Shown here: one piece after another, positions 20,467 to 27,307 of the stretch
Layout of the letters: each line of letters begins with the position of its first letter
Numbering within the stretch: the first letter of the stretch is position 1
IMG/VR virus record: IMGVR_UViG_3300025645_000331
Coordinates: 1 to 29,343 of that record
Reading direction: 5' to 3' (one strand)
Source of the DNA: a virus
Length of the DNA: 29,343 nucleotides
The notes under the pieces: generated by a model
The model's database searches: none
Told to the model about the DNA's origin: nothing
Seen by the model: only the letters and a program-made list of their open reading frames with translations
Made by a program: the position numbers and the translations under genes

Positions 20467-20915
20467 CGCCTGTCTTTCAGTCCTCGCACCAATTGCTTTT
20501 CACTTTGGCAGATGGCTCTTGCTCTTGCTCTTGCCTTTGCTCTTAGCATAACCGAGCGATGAGCGAGTCCTTACTTAGCCCGAACTTGTGAGGGCAAAAA
20601 TTTTTTGAAGGATTCGCCTAAGAGTCGGCTCAGCTCATGGCTAGAATAACCCTAGAATAACTTGAGTTGTTTTTGGACTCCGTTATTGCCAGTCTTATTG
20701 CCAGCCATTCGCTATGTCAAAAGCGTGAAGGTCAAGCCTTGTCGGCTTGGTAAATGCAAAGCGTGGTCAAGCCTAGTCGGCTTGGTCTATGCTCTTAATG
20801 TTTCAAAGAACAGAAACAACCGAGCGAAAGGCAAAGAGCAATCGGCAATGAAAAAGCTAGGGCGAAAATTTCATGACAGCACCTATTTTTTTTTTGAAAT
20901 TAATTAATTATTCTC
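20467..20915. repeat. Non-coding block of mixed short direct repeats
   Basis: No convincing gene lies here. Direct repeats seen: CTCTTG three times in tandem (20516-20533); CTAGAATAAC twice, period 11 (20641-20661); TTATTGCCAG twice, period 12 (20683-20704); a 22-base unit twice (20730-20751, 20765-20786) that starts GGTCAAGCC and ends GGCTTGGT; AACCGAGCGA twice (20550-20559, 20818-20827). Each 22-base unit can fold as CAAGCC-N5-GGCTTG. By eye the block is less AT-rich than its surroundings. It may be a replication origin, a packaging site or a structured RNA. Confidence 0.65.
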
Positions 20916-20943
20916 TTGACAAATGGTGTAGAAGTGTTATAAT
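20916..20943 (+). promoter_or_regulatory. Sigma-70 promoter for the ArdC-type gene
   Basis: TTGACA (20916-20921), 16 bases, TGT-TATAAT (20938-20943). Both hexamers are perfect, and the extended -10 TG is present. The predicted transcript starts at the A of CAGTAACAAAAC (about 20950) and resembles that of the promoter at 20069. Confidence 0.9.
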
Positions 20944-20988
20944 ATACTCAGTAACAAAACAAAAAAACTATTAACTAACGAGGATATT

Positions 20989-21855
20989 ATGATTACTTCA
21001 GAACTACAAAATAAAGTCACACAAAATGTCATTGCTCAAATGGAAACACATGGAACTAACTGGCTCAAGTCATGGGTGGGCGATTCAAGAATGCCAATTA
21101 ATTGTGAAACAAAAAAATCATATAGTGGAATAAATTTATTTATTCTGCTTGGTGAAGAAATGACTTCTCACGAGTGGGGAACTTATAAAGCATGGTCAAG
21201 AGTTGGCAAGCAAATCCGCAAAGGTGAGAAAGCTACAACGATTGTTTTTTTCAAATCGCTTGAGCATAAAACAGATGTTGACACACAAGGCAACCCTTTA
21301 AAAATTCCAATGATGAAATGTTATTATGTTTTCAATGAGTCACAGACTCAAGACTACGAAGTCGCACCAGTTGTAGGCGGTTCAGACTTCTCGCATGTCT
21401 TAGCTGATGAGTGGATTCAGAACACAGGGGCAAAGATTGAACACCTCCACGCAAGAGCATTTTATAATCCGAACTCAGACCATATAAACATGCCACCAAT
21501 GAAAACATTTTTTGCAACTGATGACGCAAACGCTGAGCAAAATTATTATGGAACTTTGTTTCACGAGTTAACTCACTGGACTGGTCACGCGTCAAGATGT
21601 GACAGAAATCTTAAGGGCAAGAGTGATAAAAAAAGTTATGCGTTCGAGGAACTTGTTGCGGAACTGGGTGCATGTTTTCAGTCAGTCCATTTCGGAATTG
21701 AGCCAGTTGAAGTGAATGCCGACCATGCAAAATATTTAAACTCATGGATGCAAGCACTGAAAGACGATAACAAATTTATTTTTCAAGCGTCAGCAAAAGC
21801 AAACAAAGCAATTGGTTTTTTAAATCAATTGCAAGATACACAGAAAGTCGCTTGA
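20989..21855 (+). CDS. ardC: ArdC-type antirestriction protein (ssDNA-binding plus zincin domains)
   Basis: CGAGGAT precedes ATG 20989. The 288-residue protein has an N-terminal ArdC-like ssDNA-binding domain (about 5-120): KSYSGINLFIL (43-53), WGTYKAWSRVGKQIRKGEKATTIVFFK (63-89). The C-terminal polyvalent metallopeptidase domain has FHELTHWTGH (191-200, zinc site H192-E193-x-x-H196) and YAFEELVAELG (217-227) with the likely third ligand Glu. ArdC proteins of conjugative plasmids protect incoming DNA from type I/II restriction. With a strong early promoter, this gene probably guards phage DNA just after entry. Full length and intact motifs suggest activity. Confidence 0.92.
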   Translation: MITSELQNKVTQNVIAQMETHGTNWLKSWVGDSRMPINCETKKSYSGINLFILLGEEMTSHEWGTYKAWSRVGKQIRKGEKATTIVFFKSLEHKTDVDTQGNPLKIPMMKCYYVFNESQTQDYEVAPVVGGSDFSHVLADEWIQNTGAKIEHLHARAFYNPNSDHINMPPMKTFFATDDANAEQNYYGTLFHELTHWTGHASRCDRNLKGKSDKKSYAFEELVAELGACFQSVHFGIEPVEVNADHAKYLNSWMQALKDDNKFIFQASAKANKAIGFLNQLQDTQKVA

Positions 21856-21862
21856 CTAGATA

Positions 21863-21903
21863 GGGGTTTATCTGCTAAAATCAACGCTTAGCAGTTAAGC
21901 CCC
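21863..21903 (+). other. Hairpin 1 after the ArdC-type gene (15 of 16 bp)
   Basis: GGGGTTTAT-CTGCTAA (21863-21878) pairs with TTAGCAG-TTAAGCCCC (21888-21903), one T-T mismatch and one G-T pair, loop of 9 bases. It starts 8 bases after the gene's stop codon. No T-run follows, so it may terminate poorly and could instead stabilise the mRNA 3' end. Confidence 0.65.
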
Positions 21904-21913
21904 AACAGCATAG

Positions 21914-21943
21914 AATTAGATATCTAGTAATTGCATTCTAATT
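21914..21943. repeat. Inverted repeat with inner palindrome
   Basis: AATTAGA (21914-21920) pairs with TCTAATT (21937-21943). The palindrome TAGATATCTA lies inside (21917-21926). It is the second of the structures in the gap after the ArdC-type gene. Confidence 0.35.
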
Positions 21944-22009
21944 TTCACGCTCTTTTCATTGGTGATAATCTTTTAGAAAAATAGTATATCCCTCTCTCTT
22001 ACACTCGGA

Positions 22010-22045
22010 CTTGGCTTTGCGAGCAAAGAACGCTATCGCTCCAAG
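22010..22045. other. Hairpin 2, nested stems
   Basis: Outer stem CTTGG (22010-22014) with CCAAG (22041-22045); inner stem CTTTG-CGAG-CAAAG (22015-22028). Part of the hairpin array before the late promoter. Confidence 0.45.
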
Positions 22046-22053
22046 AATAAATG

Positions 22054-22092
22054 TATAACTAAGTACCAATGCCTTGCATTGGCTTAGTTATA
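22054..22092. other. Hairpin 3, 17 bp with bulge
   Basis: TATAACTAAG (22054-22063) pairs perfectly with CTTAGTTATA (22083-22092); after a two-base bulge (TA) an inner stem CCAATGC-CTT-GCATTGG (22066-22082) adds seven pairs. This is the longest perfect stem in the window and is outside any gene. Confidence 0.75.
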
Positions 22093-22099
22093 AGAGCAT

Positions 22100-22127
22100 C
22101 AAAGGTGCAGCATAGCTGCAATCTTTG
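22100..22127. other. Hairpin 4
   Basis: TGCAGC-ATA-GCTGCA (22106-22120) is flanked by CAAAG (22100-22104) and CTTTG (22123-22127), giving 11 pairs with a small internal loop. Confidence 0.65.
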
Positions 22128-22133
22128 GCCTAC

Positions 22134-22154
22134 AAAAAGCATTACATGCTTTTT
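22134..22154. terminator. Hairpin 5, terminator-like 9-bp stem
   Basis: AAAAAGCAT-TAC-ATGCTTTTT (22134-22154) is a perfect 9-bp inverted repeat with a 3-base loop and T5 at its right end, A5 at its left end. It may serve as a weak terminator in either direction, ending read-through from the ArdC-type gene. Confidence 0.5.
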
Positions 22155-22165
22155 GCTAAGAGCAG

Positions 22166-22185
22166 CATGGGGCAGGGGCCCCATG
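22166..22185. other. Hairpin 6, GC-rich 8-bp stem
   Basis: CATGGGGC-AGGG-GCCCCATG (22166-22185) is a perfect stem of eight pairs, six of them G-C, standing out in an AT-rich genome. Confidence 0.7.
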
Positions 22186-22200
22186 TACCGAGCAGTACAT
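22183..22200. other. Hairpin 7, alternative to hairpin 6
   Basis: ATGTAC-CGAGCA-GTACAT (22183-22200) is a 6-bp stem that shares three bases with hairpin 6, so both cannot form fully at once; this allows a switch between two folds. Confidence 0.4.
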
Positions 22201-22242
22201 ATATAAACCCTCCTAATCACAAAAAACAGGATTTGAAAAAAG

Positions 22243-22261
22243 AATGATAATCATTATCATT
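22243..22261. promoter_or_regulatory. Fur box over the terminase/late promoter
   Basis: AATGATAAT-C-ATTATCATT is a perfect 9-1-9 palindrome. It contains TGATAAT-C-ATTATCA (22245-22259), a 15 of 15 match to the 7-1-7 Fur consensus, and 22240-22258 matches 17 of 19 bases of the classical Fur box. It lies directly upstream of the -10 element at 22269, where a bound repressor would block polymerase. The ligand is presumably the host ferric uptake regulator; no Fur gene is in the window. Confidence 0.75.
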
Positions 22262-22264
22262 ACT

Positions 22265-22274
22265 GTGTTATAAT
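22265..22274 (+). promoter_or_regulatory. Late promoter -10 (extended), before the terminase genes
   Basis: GTGTTATAAT with TGT-TATAAT (TATAAT 22269-22274). The -35 position (about 22246-22251) is inside the Fur palindrome and reads GATAAT, a poor match, so the extended -10 probably carries the promoter. Transcription should begin near 22281 and run through the terminase and head genes. Confidence 0.65.
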
Positions 22275-22303
22275 ACCCACAAGACAACTCTAATCTGAGC
22301 CTT

Positions 22304-22714
22304 ATGGCAGAACCTAAGAAAAAACGAGGAAACCCTAATCTTCATAAAGGTATGAAATCACTTAACGGTGATGGTAGACCAAAGGGTTCTGTAAACAAGT
22401 TTACTGCTTTGGCACGAGAGTTAATGTCAAACAAATCTCCAGAGATAGTAGAAAAGGTTATAGAAAAAGCTATGGAAGGGGATGTACATTGCCTTAAAAT
22501 GTGTCTGGATAGAATCCTCCCTGTTCACAAAGCTGTAGACTCTACACGCACTAAGGCTGATGCCCAAGTGATAATTAATGTTTCCTCTCTGGATAACATT
22601 CAACAAAAACTTGATGTGACTCCAGAGGGTGAACTTATCGAGCCAATAGAAAAAACCGATGATGAGGTTATTGTTAATATAGACTCAACACCAATGGCAG
22701 AAAAGTTTGGCTGA
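22304..22714 (+). CDS. terS: Terminase small subunit (putative)
   Basis: The 136-residue protein begins with a basic tail (EPKKKRGNPNLHKG), then GDGRPKGSVNKFTALARELMSNKSPEIVEKVIEKAMEGDVHCLKMCLDRILP (32-83), the helical DNA-binding pattern common in small terminase-like phage proteins (DUF5681-like). The C-terminus is acidic. It lies directly before the large terminase and overlaps its TTG start by eight bases. The usual role is to recognise the packaging site and load the motor. Call by position and pattern. Confidence 0.8.
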   Translation: MAEPKKKRGNPNLHKGMKSLNGDGRPKGSVNKFTALARELMSNKSPEIVEKVIEKAMEGDVHCLKMCLDRILPVHKAVDSTRTKADAQVIINVSSLDNIQQKLDVTPEGELIEPIEKTDDEVIVNIDSTPMAEKFG

Positions 22715-23960
22715 ATTAGACATTAATTTACACCCTGCTCAACTGCAGATATTCCAATCGAATAAAAGGTTTAAGATAGTCGCTGCTGGAAGGCGATTTG
22801 GAAAGTCCTACCTATCTGCTTGGTTATTATTAATAAACGCTATACAGTCCGAATCTAAGGATGTATTTTATATAGCACCTACCTTTCAACAAGCTAAAGA
22901 CATTATGTGGGCTATGCTGAAAGAACTAGGAAGAGATTTAATAATACAAGCATACGAGAACACCGCAGTTCTTACTCTGATAAATGGTAGGAAAATCTAT
23001 TTAAAGGGAAGTGATAGACCAGAAACCTTGAGGGGCGTGGGGCTTTCTTATGTCGTGCTAGACGAATATGCGTCTATGAAACCTATTGTATGGGAACAGA
23101 TTATACGACCAACACTTGCTGATGTAAAAGGTAGAGCCTTATTTATAGGTACACCTGCTGGTAAAAATCATTTCTTTGATTTGTATCAAGACGCACTAGA
23201 AGATGAGGAAAACTGGGATGCGTTCCAATTTACCTCTGTTGATAATCCTTTCTTACCTCAAGAAGAAATAGAAGCTGCGAGTAAGTCAATGTCGTCTATG
23301 TCTTTTAGGCAAGAGTTTGAAGCGTCATTTGAAACCTTTAGTGGTGGAATATTTAAAGAAGATTGGTTTAAAGAGGATGACGAACCAGATGAAGGTAGTT
23401 ACTGTATAGCAGTTGACCCAGCAGGTTACGAGGATAGTGAGAAAGAACGCAATCTTAAACGCTCTCGACTAGATGAAACCTCTATTGCTGTAGTAAAGAT
23501 AGACCGTGATAAGTGGTGGGTTAAAGATATCATACATGGTCGTTGGAACATTAAAGAAACAGCTAAAAAAATTCTTGGTGCTGCGATTAGGGTTGAATGT
23601 AACTCTATAGGTATAGAAACTGGAGCATTGCGTAATGCTATATTACCTTATTTGGAAGATGAAATGAGGACAGAAAACAAGTGGCTGTCGCTCGTAGAGT
23701 TGCGTCACGGTGGTAAAAAGAAAATAGATAGAATAACATGGTCGCTACAAGGTAGAATGGAACATGGTCAAATAACATTTAATCCAGATAAAGACTGGAG
23801 GGCGTTCAAAAACCAAATGTTAGATTTTCCAAACAAGATGGCACATGACGATTTACTCGACTCGTTAGCGTATATAGACCAAGTGAGCGTAAGTGACTTC
23901 GCCCACACAATCGAACTAGAGGAAGAATGGAGTCCAGTAGATGATATTGCAGGATATTGA
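22707..23960 (+). CDS. terL: Terminase large subunit (packaging ATPase/nuclease)
   Basis: The TTG at 22707 is used as start because Walker A comes so early: AAGRRFGKS (26-34). Walker B with catalytic Glu is VVLDE (116-120) and the coupling motif is FIGTPAG (147-152). The RNase H-like nuclease follows: D237 in IAVDPAG, GIETGALRN (302-310), and the acidic DDLLD (381-385). The protein drives DNA into the prohead and cuts it. At 417 residues it is on the short side for the family but all motifs are present. It overlaps genes on both sides. Confidence 0.95.
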   Translation: MAELDINLHPAQLQIFQSNKRFKIVAAGRRFGKSYLSAWLLLINAIQSESKDVFYIAPTFQQAKDIMWAMLKELGRDLIIQAYENTAVLTLINGRKIYLKGSDRPETLRGVGLSYVVLDEYASMKPIVWEQIIRPTLADVKGRALFIGTPAGKNHFFDLYQDALEDEENWDAFQFTSVDNPFLPQEEIEAASKSMSSMSFRQEFEASFETFSGGIFKEDWFKEDDEPDEGSYCIAVDPAGYEDSEKERNLKRSRLDETSIAVVKIDRDKWWVKDIIHGRWNIKETAKKILGAAIRVECNSIGIETGALRNAILPYLEDEMRTENKWLSLVELRHGGKKKIDRITWSLQGRMEHGQITFNPDKDWRAFKNQMLDFPNKMAHDDLLDSLAYIDQVSVSDFAHTIELEEEWSPVDDIAGY

Positions 23961-24180
23961 AGATTTGAACGATAAAGATTATGAAGATGTATTAGAATTT
24001 AGTGCTGACCCGACTACTTTAAAAATAAGGTATGTCGCAGCGTTGTCTATTATTGCAAATTTTGCTAATGACATAGACCCTACTTTAATACCCGATGATG
24101 AAAAAGTAGACTTATCTATATGTAAGATGATTATGGATGGTCATATTGAAATAGAAGAACTCAGTGATAGCGTACACTAA
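23941..24180 (+). CDS. Hypothetical 79-residue acidic protein between terminase and portal
   Basis: ATG 23941 has GGAG 8 bases upstream and lies inside the end of the large terminase gene. The protein is acidic and helical (EDLNDKDYEDVLEFSADPTTLKIRYVAALSIIANFANDIDP). No family recognised. A small helper of packaging or head assembly is possible by position. Confidence 0.6.
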   Translation: MILQDIEDLNDKDYEDVLEFSADPTTLKIRYVAALSIIANFANDIDPTLIPDDEKVDLSICKMIMDGHIEIEELSDSVH

Positions 24181-24191
24181 AACTGTGTTTT

Positions 24192-24201
24192 GTGTTATAA
24201 T
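24192..24201 (+). promoter_or_regulatory. Promoter -10 (extended) before the portal gene
   Basis: GTGTTATAAT again, with TGT-TATAAT (24196-24201), in the 49-base gap before the portal start. It is the same ten bases as at 22265, 20934 and (- strand) 19860. The -35 is poor. It may boost head-gene expression independently of the Fur-covered promoter. Confidence 0.6.
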
Positions 24202-24229
24202 CGCAACAATTTCTTAGGAATACATTTTT

Positions 24230-26188
24230 ATGCTTGACAAGAAAGAACTACAATACCAAGCCCTAGCTAGTTGGTTAATGTATAGATTAGATGGGTGGCG
24301 TAATCATCGTTCTCAAAACTATACTGCCAAGTGGGATGAATACTATCGTATCTGGCGAGGTATCTGGGATTCTTCTGACCGTACAAGAACATCAGAACGC
24401 TCAAGAATTATTGCACCTGCTACACAACAAGCTGTAGAATCATCTGTTGCCGAACTCGAGGAAGCAACATTTGGCAGGGGAAAATGGTTCGATATACAAG
24501 ATGACATGCTTGACCAAGACAATAGTGAAGCAGAATACATAAGAAATCTATTACAAGAAGATTTAGAAAAAACTGGCTGTAAAGATGCAATTGCAGAAGT
24601 ATTTTTAAACGCTGCAATCTACGGAACAGGTATTGCAAAAATTGTTGTTAATCAAAGTATAGAAAGAGCACCATCAGAACAGCCTGTTGAAGGTTCAATG
24701 ACTGGTATGCGTGGTATTACTGAGTACTCATCTATTGATGTTAAAGTAGAACCTATATCACCACACGAATTTTTGTTTGACCCTGCTGCAAATACAATTG
24801 ATGAAGCATTAGGTGTCGCCCACGAAGTAATTAAACCTAGATATCATGTAGTTGAGGGGATTCAATCAGGCATATACCGTGATGTACCCCTAGATGGTGA
24901 TTACGATACTGCAAAATTAGGGTTTGATGGAGAAATAAAACAAGCAGATGAGTCTGATTCTGTCAAAATAACAGAGTATTGGGGTTTAGTACCTAAAAGA
25001 TTCTTAAAGAAAAGTGCTGATAAGGATGACTTTGAATATACAAAGAAAGATGAGTTAGTAGAGGCTGTAGTAACTATATGTAATGATGAGTACATCTTGC
25101 GTGTAGAAGAAAATGCCTTTATGATGAAGGATAGACCCTTTGTTGCGTACCAACATGACATTATTCCTAACCGTTTTTGGGGTAGAGGGGTAGTTGAAAA
25201 AGGATATAACGCACAAAAAGCACTTGATGCAGAGATGAGGGCAAGAATTGACTCTATGGCACTGCGTAACACTATGATGATGGCTGCAGATGCTACTCGT
25301 TTACCTCGTGGAAGTAAATTTGAGGTTAGGGCAGGTAAGACTGTACTAACTAATGGTAACCCTAGAGATGCAATCATGCCATTAGACATGGGTCAAATGG
25401 ATGCAAGTACATTTAACCAAGTATCTAGTCTACAAAACATGATTCAAATGGGTACTGGTAGTGCTGATATGTCTATGCCACAACAAGAAACTGCAAGTGG
25501 TATGTCAATGATGCAGTCAGCGTCTATCAAGCGTCAGAAACGCACCTTGATGAATTTCCAGAACACATTTCTTATACCAATGATTAACAAAGCTATGTAT
25601 CGTAAGATACAGTTTGATGTTGATAGATACCCTGTAACTGATTATAAGTTTATACCTTATTCTACTATGGGTATTATGGCAAAAGAGTTAGAAATGCAAC
25701 AGATGGTGCAAATGTTACAGTCTATACCTGCTGATTCACCTGCATTTAATGTAATATTGCTCGCTATGTTCCAAAATTCTAGTATACATAACCGTGACCA
25801 GATTGTATTTGGACTACAGCAAGGGCTACAAACAGACCCACAGATGCAACAAATGCAAGATATGGCTACTCAGTTACAAATGCAACAAGCACAAGCTACG
25901 ATACAAAAGACAACAGCAGAAGCAGCAGAAGAAAACGCTAAAGCACTTAAACATCAAGCAGAAGCAGCAGCATTAGTACCAACTGAAATAGATGCACAAG
26001 CTAAAGCTATTAGATTGCAAAGAGAAGCTATGGGAATAGAAAAAGACAAGGTAGATATGGCAAATACAATTTCTGAAACAGCTAGAAATCTACCAGAAGT
26101 AGAACATTTAAAATCTGAAACAATTTTGAACCTTGCTAGAGCAAAACAAGCAGGTAAAAAATCAGATATAAGTACACGAATACAATAA
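24230..26188 (+). CDS. Portal protein, podovirus type
   Basis: The 652-residue protein has the usual portal opening (RLDGWRNHRSQNYTAKWDEYYRIWRGIWDSSDRTRTSERSRIIAP, about 20-62), the clip/wing region with HEFLFDPAANTIDEA (180-194) and DRPFVAYQHDIIPNRFWGRGVVE (about 301-323). The C-terminal 120 residues are Gln/Ala-rich coiled coil (MQQMQDMATQLQMQQ...), which fits the barrel extending into the capsid as in P22-like portals. It forms the 12-subunit ring where DNA enters and the adaptor binds. Confidence 0.88.
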   Translation: MLDKKELQYQALASWLMYRLDGWRNHRSQNYTAKWDEYYRIWRGIWDSSDRTRTSERSRIIAPATQQAVESSVAELEEATFGRGKWFDIQDDMLDQDNSEAEYIRNLLQEDLEKTGCKDAIAEVFLNAAIYGTGIAKIVVNQSIERAPSEQPVEGSMTGMRGITEYSSIDVKVEPISPHEFLFDPAANTIDEALGVAHEVIKPRYHVVEGIQSGIYRDVPLDGDYDTAKLGFDGEIKQADESDSVKITEYWGLVPKRFLKKSADKDDFEYTKKDELVEAVVTICNDEYILRVEENAFMMKDRPFVAYQHDIIPNRFWGRGVVEKGYNAQKALDAEMRARIDSMALRNTMMMAADATRLPRGSKFEVRAGKTVLTNGNPRDAIMPLDMGQMDASTFNQVSSLQNMIQMGTGSADMSMPQQETASGMSMMQSASIKRQKRTLMNFQNTFLIPMINKAMYRKIQFDVDRYPVTDYKFIPYSTMGIMAKELEMQQMVQMLQSIPADSPAFNVILLAMFQNSSIHNRDQIVFGLQQGLQTDPQMQQMQDMATQLQMQQAQATIQKTTAEAAEENAKALKHQAEAAALVPTEIDAQAKAIRLQREAMGIEKDKVDMANTISETARNLPEVEHLKSETILNLARAKQAGKKSDISTRIQ

Positions 26189-26191
26189 ACT

Positions 26192-26434
26192 ATGCCTAAA
26201 ACAGATGAGCAGTTTTTTATAGACAGAATGTCTATGATGGAACATGAAGGCTGGTTAGATTTAAAAGAAGATATATCAAATTTAGAATCTAATATTACTA
26301 ATGTAGATAATATTAATTCTGAGCAAGACCTTTGGGCAGTCAAGGGTCAGTTGCGAGTTATAAACTTTATATTAAGTTTAGAAACAGCAACTACAATAGC
26401 GTTGGAAGAACTCCAAGATGGAAATCCAACATAG
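26192..26434 (+). CDS. Small 80-residue protein between portal and scaffold
   Basis: The protein begins MPKTDEQFFIDRMSMMEHEGW and is acidic, with one long helix and the segment DLWAVKGQLRVINFILSLE (46-64). Small proteins of this pattern, with a 'kGQlrvinfil' motif, are often found in this gene position in aquatic podoviruses (from memory). Function unknown, perhaps capsid assembly. Confidence 0.65.
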   Translation: MPKTDEQFFIDRMSMMEHEGWLDLKEDISNLESNITNVDNINSEQDLWAVKGQLRVINFILSLETATTIALEELQDGNPT

Positions 26435-26468
26435 TTAAACTTCATAACCCCACGAGGGCGGAGAAAAA

Positions 26469-27287
26469 ATGAGTATAGTAGTAAATGGCACACCAGAAAC
26501 AGGAGAACCTGTACAAGAAACGCAGGTAGAACAAGTAATTGAGGCAGAAGCAGTAGCAGAACCAGAAGGTAATGTAGTTGAAGAAACCCCAGAAGTTGAA
26601 ATACCAGCAAAGTATGCAGGAAAAACTCTCGAAGAGGTAATTGAAATGCATCAGAACGCTGAACAGGCGTTTGGTAAACAAGGAACGGAAGTTGGTGAAC
26701 AACGAAAGTTAATCCAAAGTTTACTTGAAGCACAAAACAAAGCACAAACTACTATAGAAGAGCCACAAGAAGAGGAATATAGTTTTGAAGATGCTTTTTA
26801 TACTGACCCTGCGAAAGCAGTTAATGCAGCTATAGAAAAACATCCAGATGTACTCAAAGCTAGAAAACAAATGGCACAACAAGAACAACAAGCTAAACTT
26901 GGTGTACTTGAAAAAGCATATCCAGACTGGGAAACTCGAGTCGCAGACAAGAATTTTCAAGAATGGGTAGGTGCTAGTGAAATAAGGAAAGATATTTTCC
27001 GTAAAGCTGATACACAATTTAGACCAGACTTTGCTATTGAACTTTTTGATATGTACGATAAAATAAATATGGTACAAAAAACACAAGAAGTTAAAAAGAA
27101 AGAAAAGGCTAAAGTTGATAAAGCATTACGACAAACTGTATCTGAAACTCGTTCCACACAATCTGTCGGTGGCAAGAAAATGTATCGTAGGTCTGATTTA
27201 ATTAACCTACAGATAACAGACCCCAACCGTTATGCGTCACTTGCTGATGAAATTCAAGAAGCGTATGCAGAAGGAAGGGTTAAATAA
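26469..27287 (+). CDS. Scaffolding protein (putative)
   Basis: GGAG precedes the ATG by 6 bases. The 272-residue protein is acidic and helical with no predicted globular core: ETGEPVQETQVEQVIEAEAV at the start, KYAGKTLEEVIEMHQNAEQAFGKQGTEVGE (about 50-79), coiled coil at 110-145, and a basic C-terminal part (QEVKKKEKAKVDKALRQ) ending DPNRYASLADEIQEAYAEGRVK. A disordered acidic protein with a basic C-terminal hook directly before the coat gene is typical of a scaffold that guides prohead assembly. Confidence 0.85.
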   Translation: MSIVVNGTPETGEPVQETQVEQVIEAEAVAEPEGNVVEETPEVEIPAKYAGKTLEEVIEMHQNAEQAFGKQGTEVGEQRKLIQSLLEAQNKAQTTIEEPQEEEYSFEDAFYTDPAKAVNAAIEKHPDVLKARKQMAQQEQQAKLGVLEKAYPDWETRVADKNFQEWVGASEIRKDIFRKADTQFRPDFAIELFDMYDKINMVQKTQEVKKKEKAKVDKALRQTVSETRSTQSVGGKKMYRRSDLINLQITDPNRYASLADEIQEAYAEGRVK

Positions 27288-27307
27288 TCATTTAATGGAG
27301 AAGTAAA

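Noticed and set aside
20730-20786. CRISPR-like repeat pair
   Set aside because: Only two copies of a 22-base unit with a 13-base spacer, and no cas genes. A tandem duplication explains it.
20662-20907. Open frame of 81 codons on the + strand between the early gene terminator and the ArdC promoter
   Set aside because: It runs across two sets of direct repeats, lacks a ribosome binding site and a recognisable protein pattern, and ends in a run encoded by poly-T. The repeats are better explained as non-coding.
21863-22200. Retron or group II intron remnant
   Set aside because: There are hairpins, but no reverse transcriptase gene and no intron boundary signals in the window.
24901-25389. Antisense frame of 162 codons opposite the portal gene
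   Set aside because: No ribosome site and low-complexity Ser/Ala/Leu content; the portal frame explains the region.
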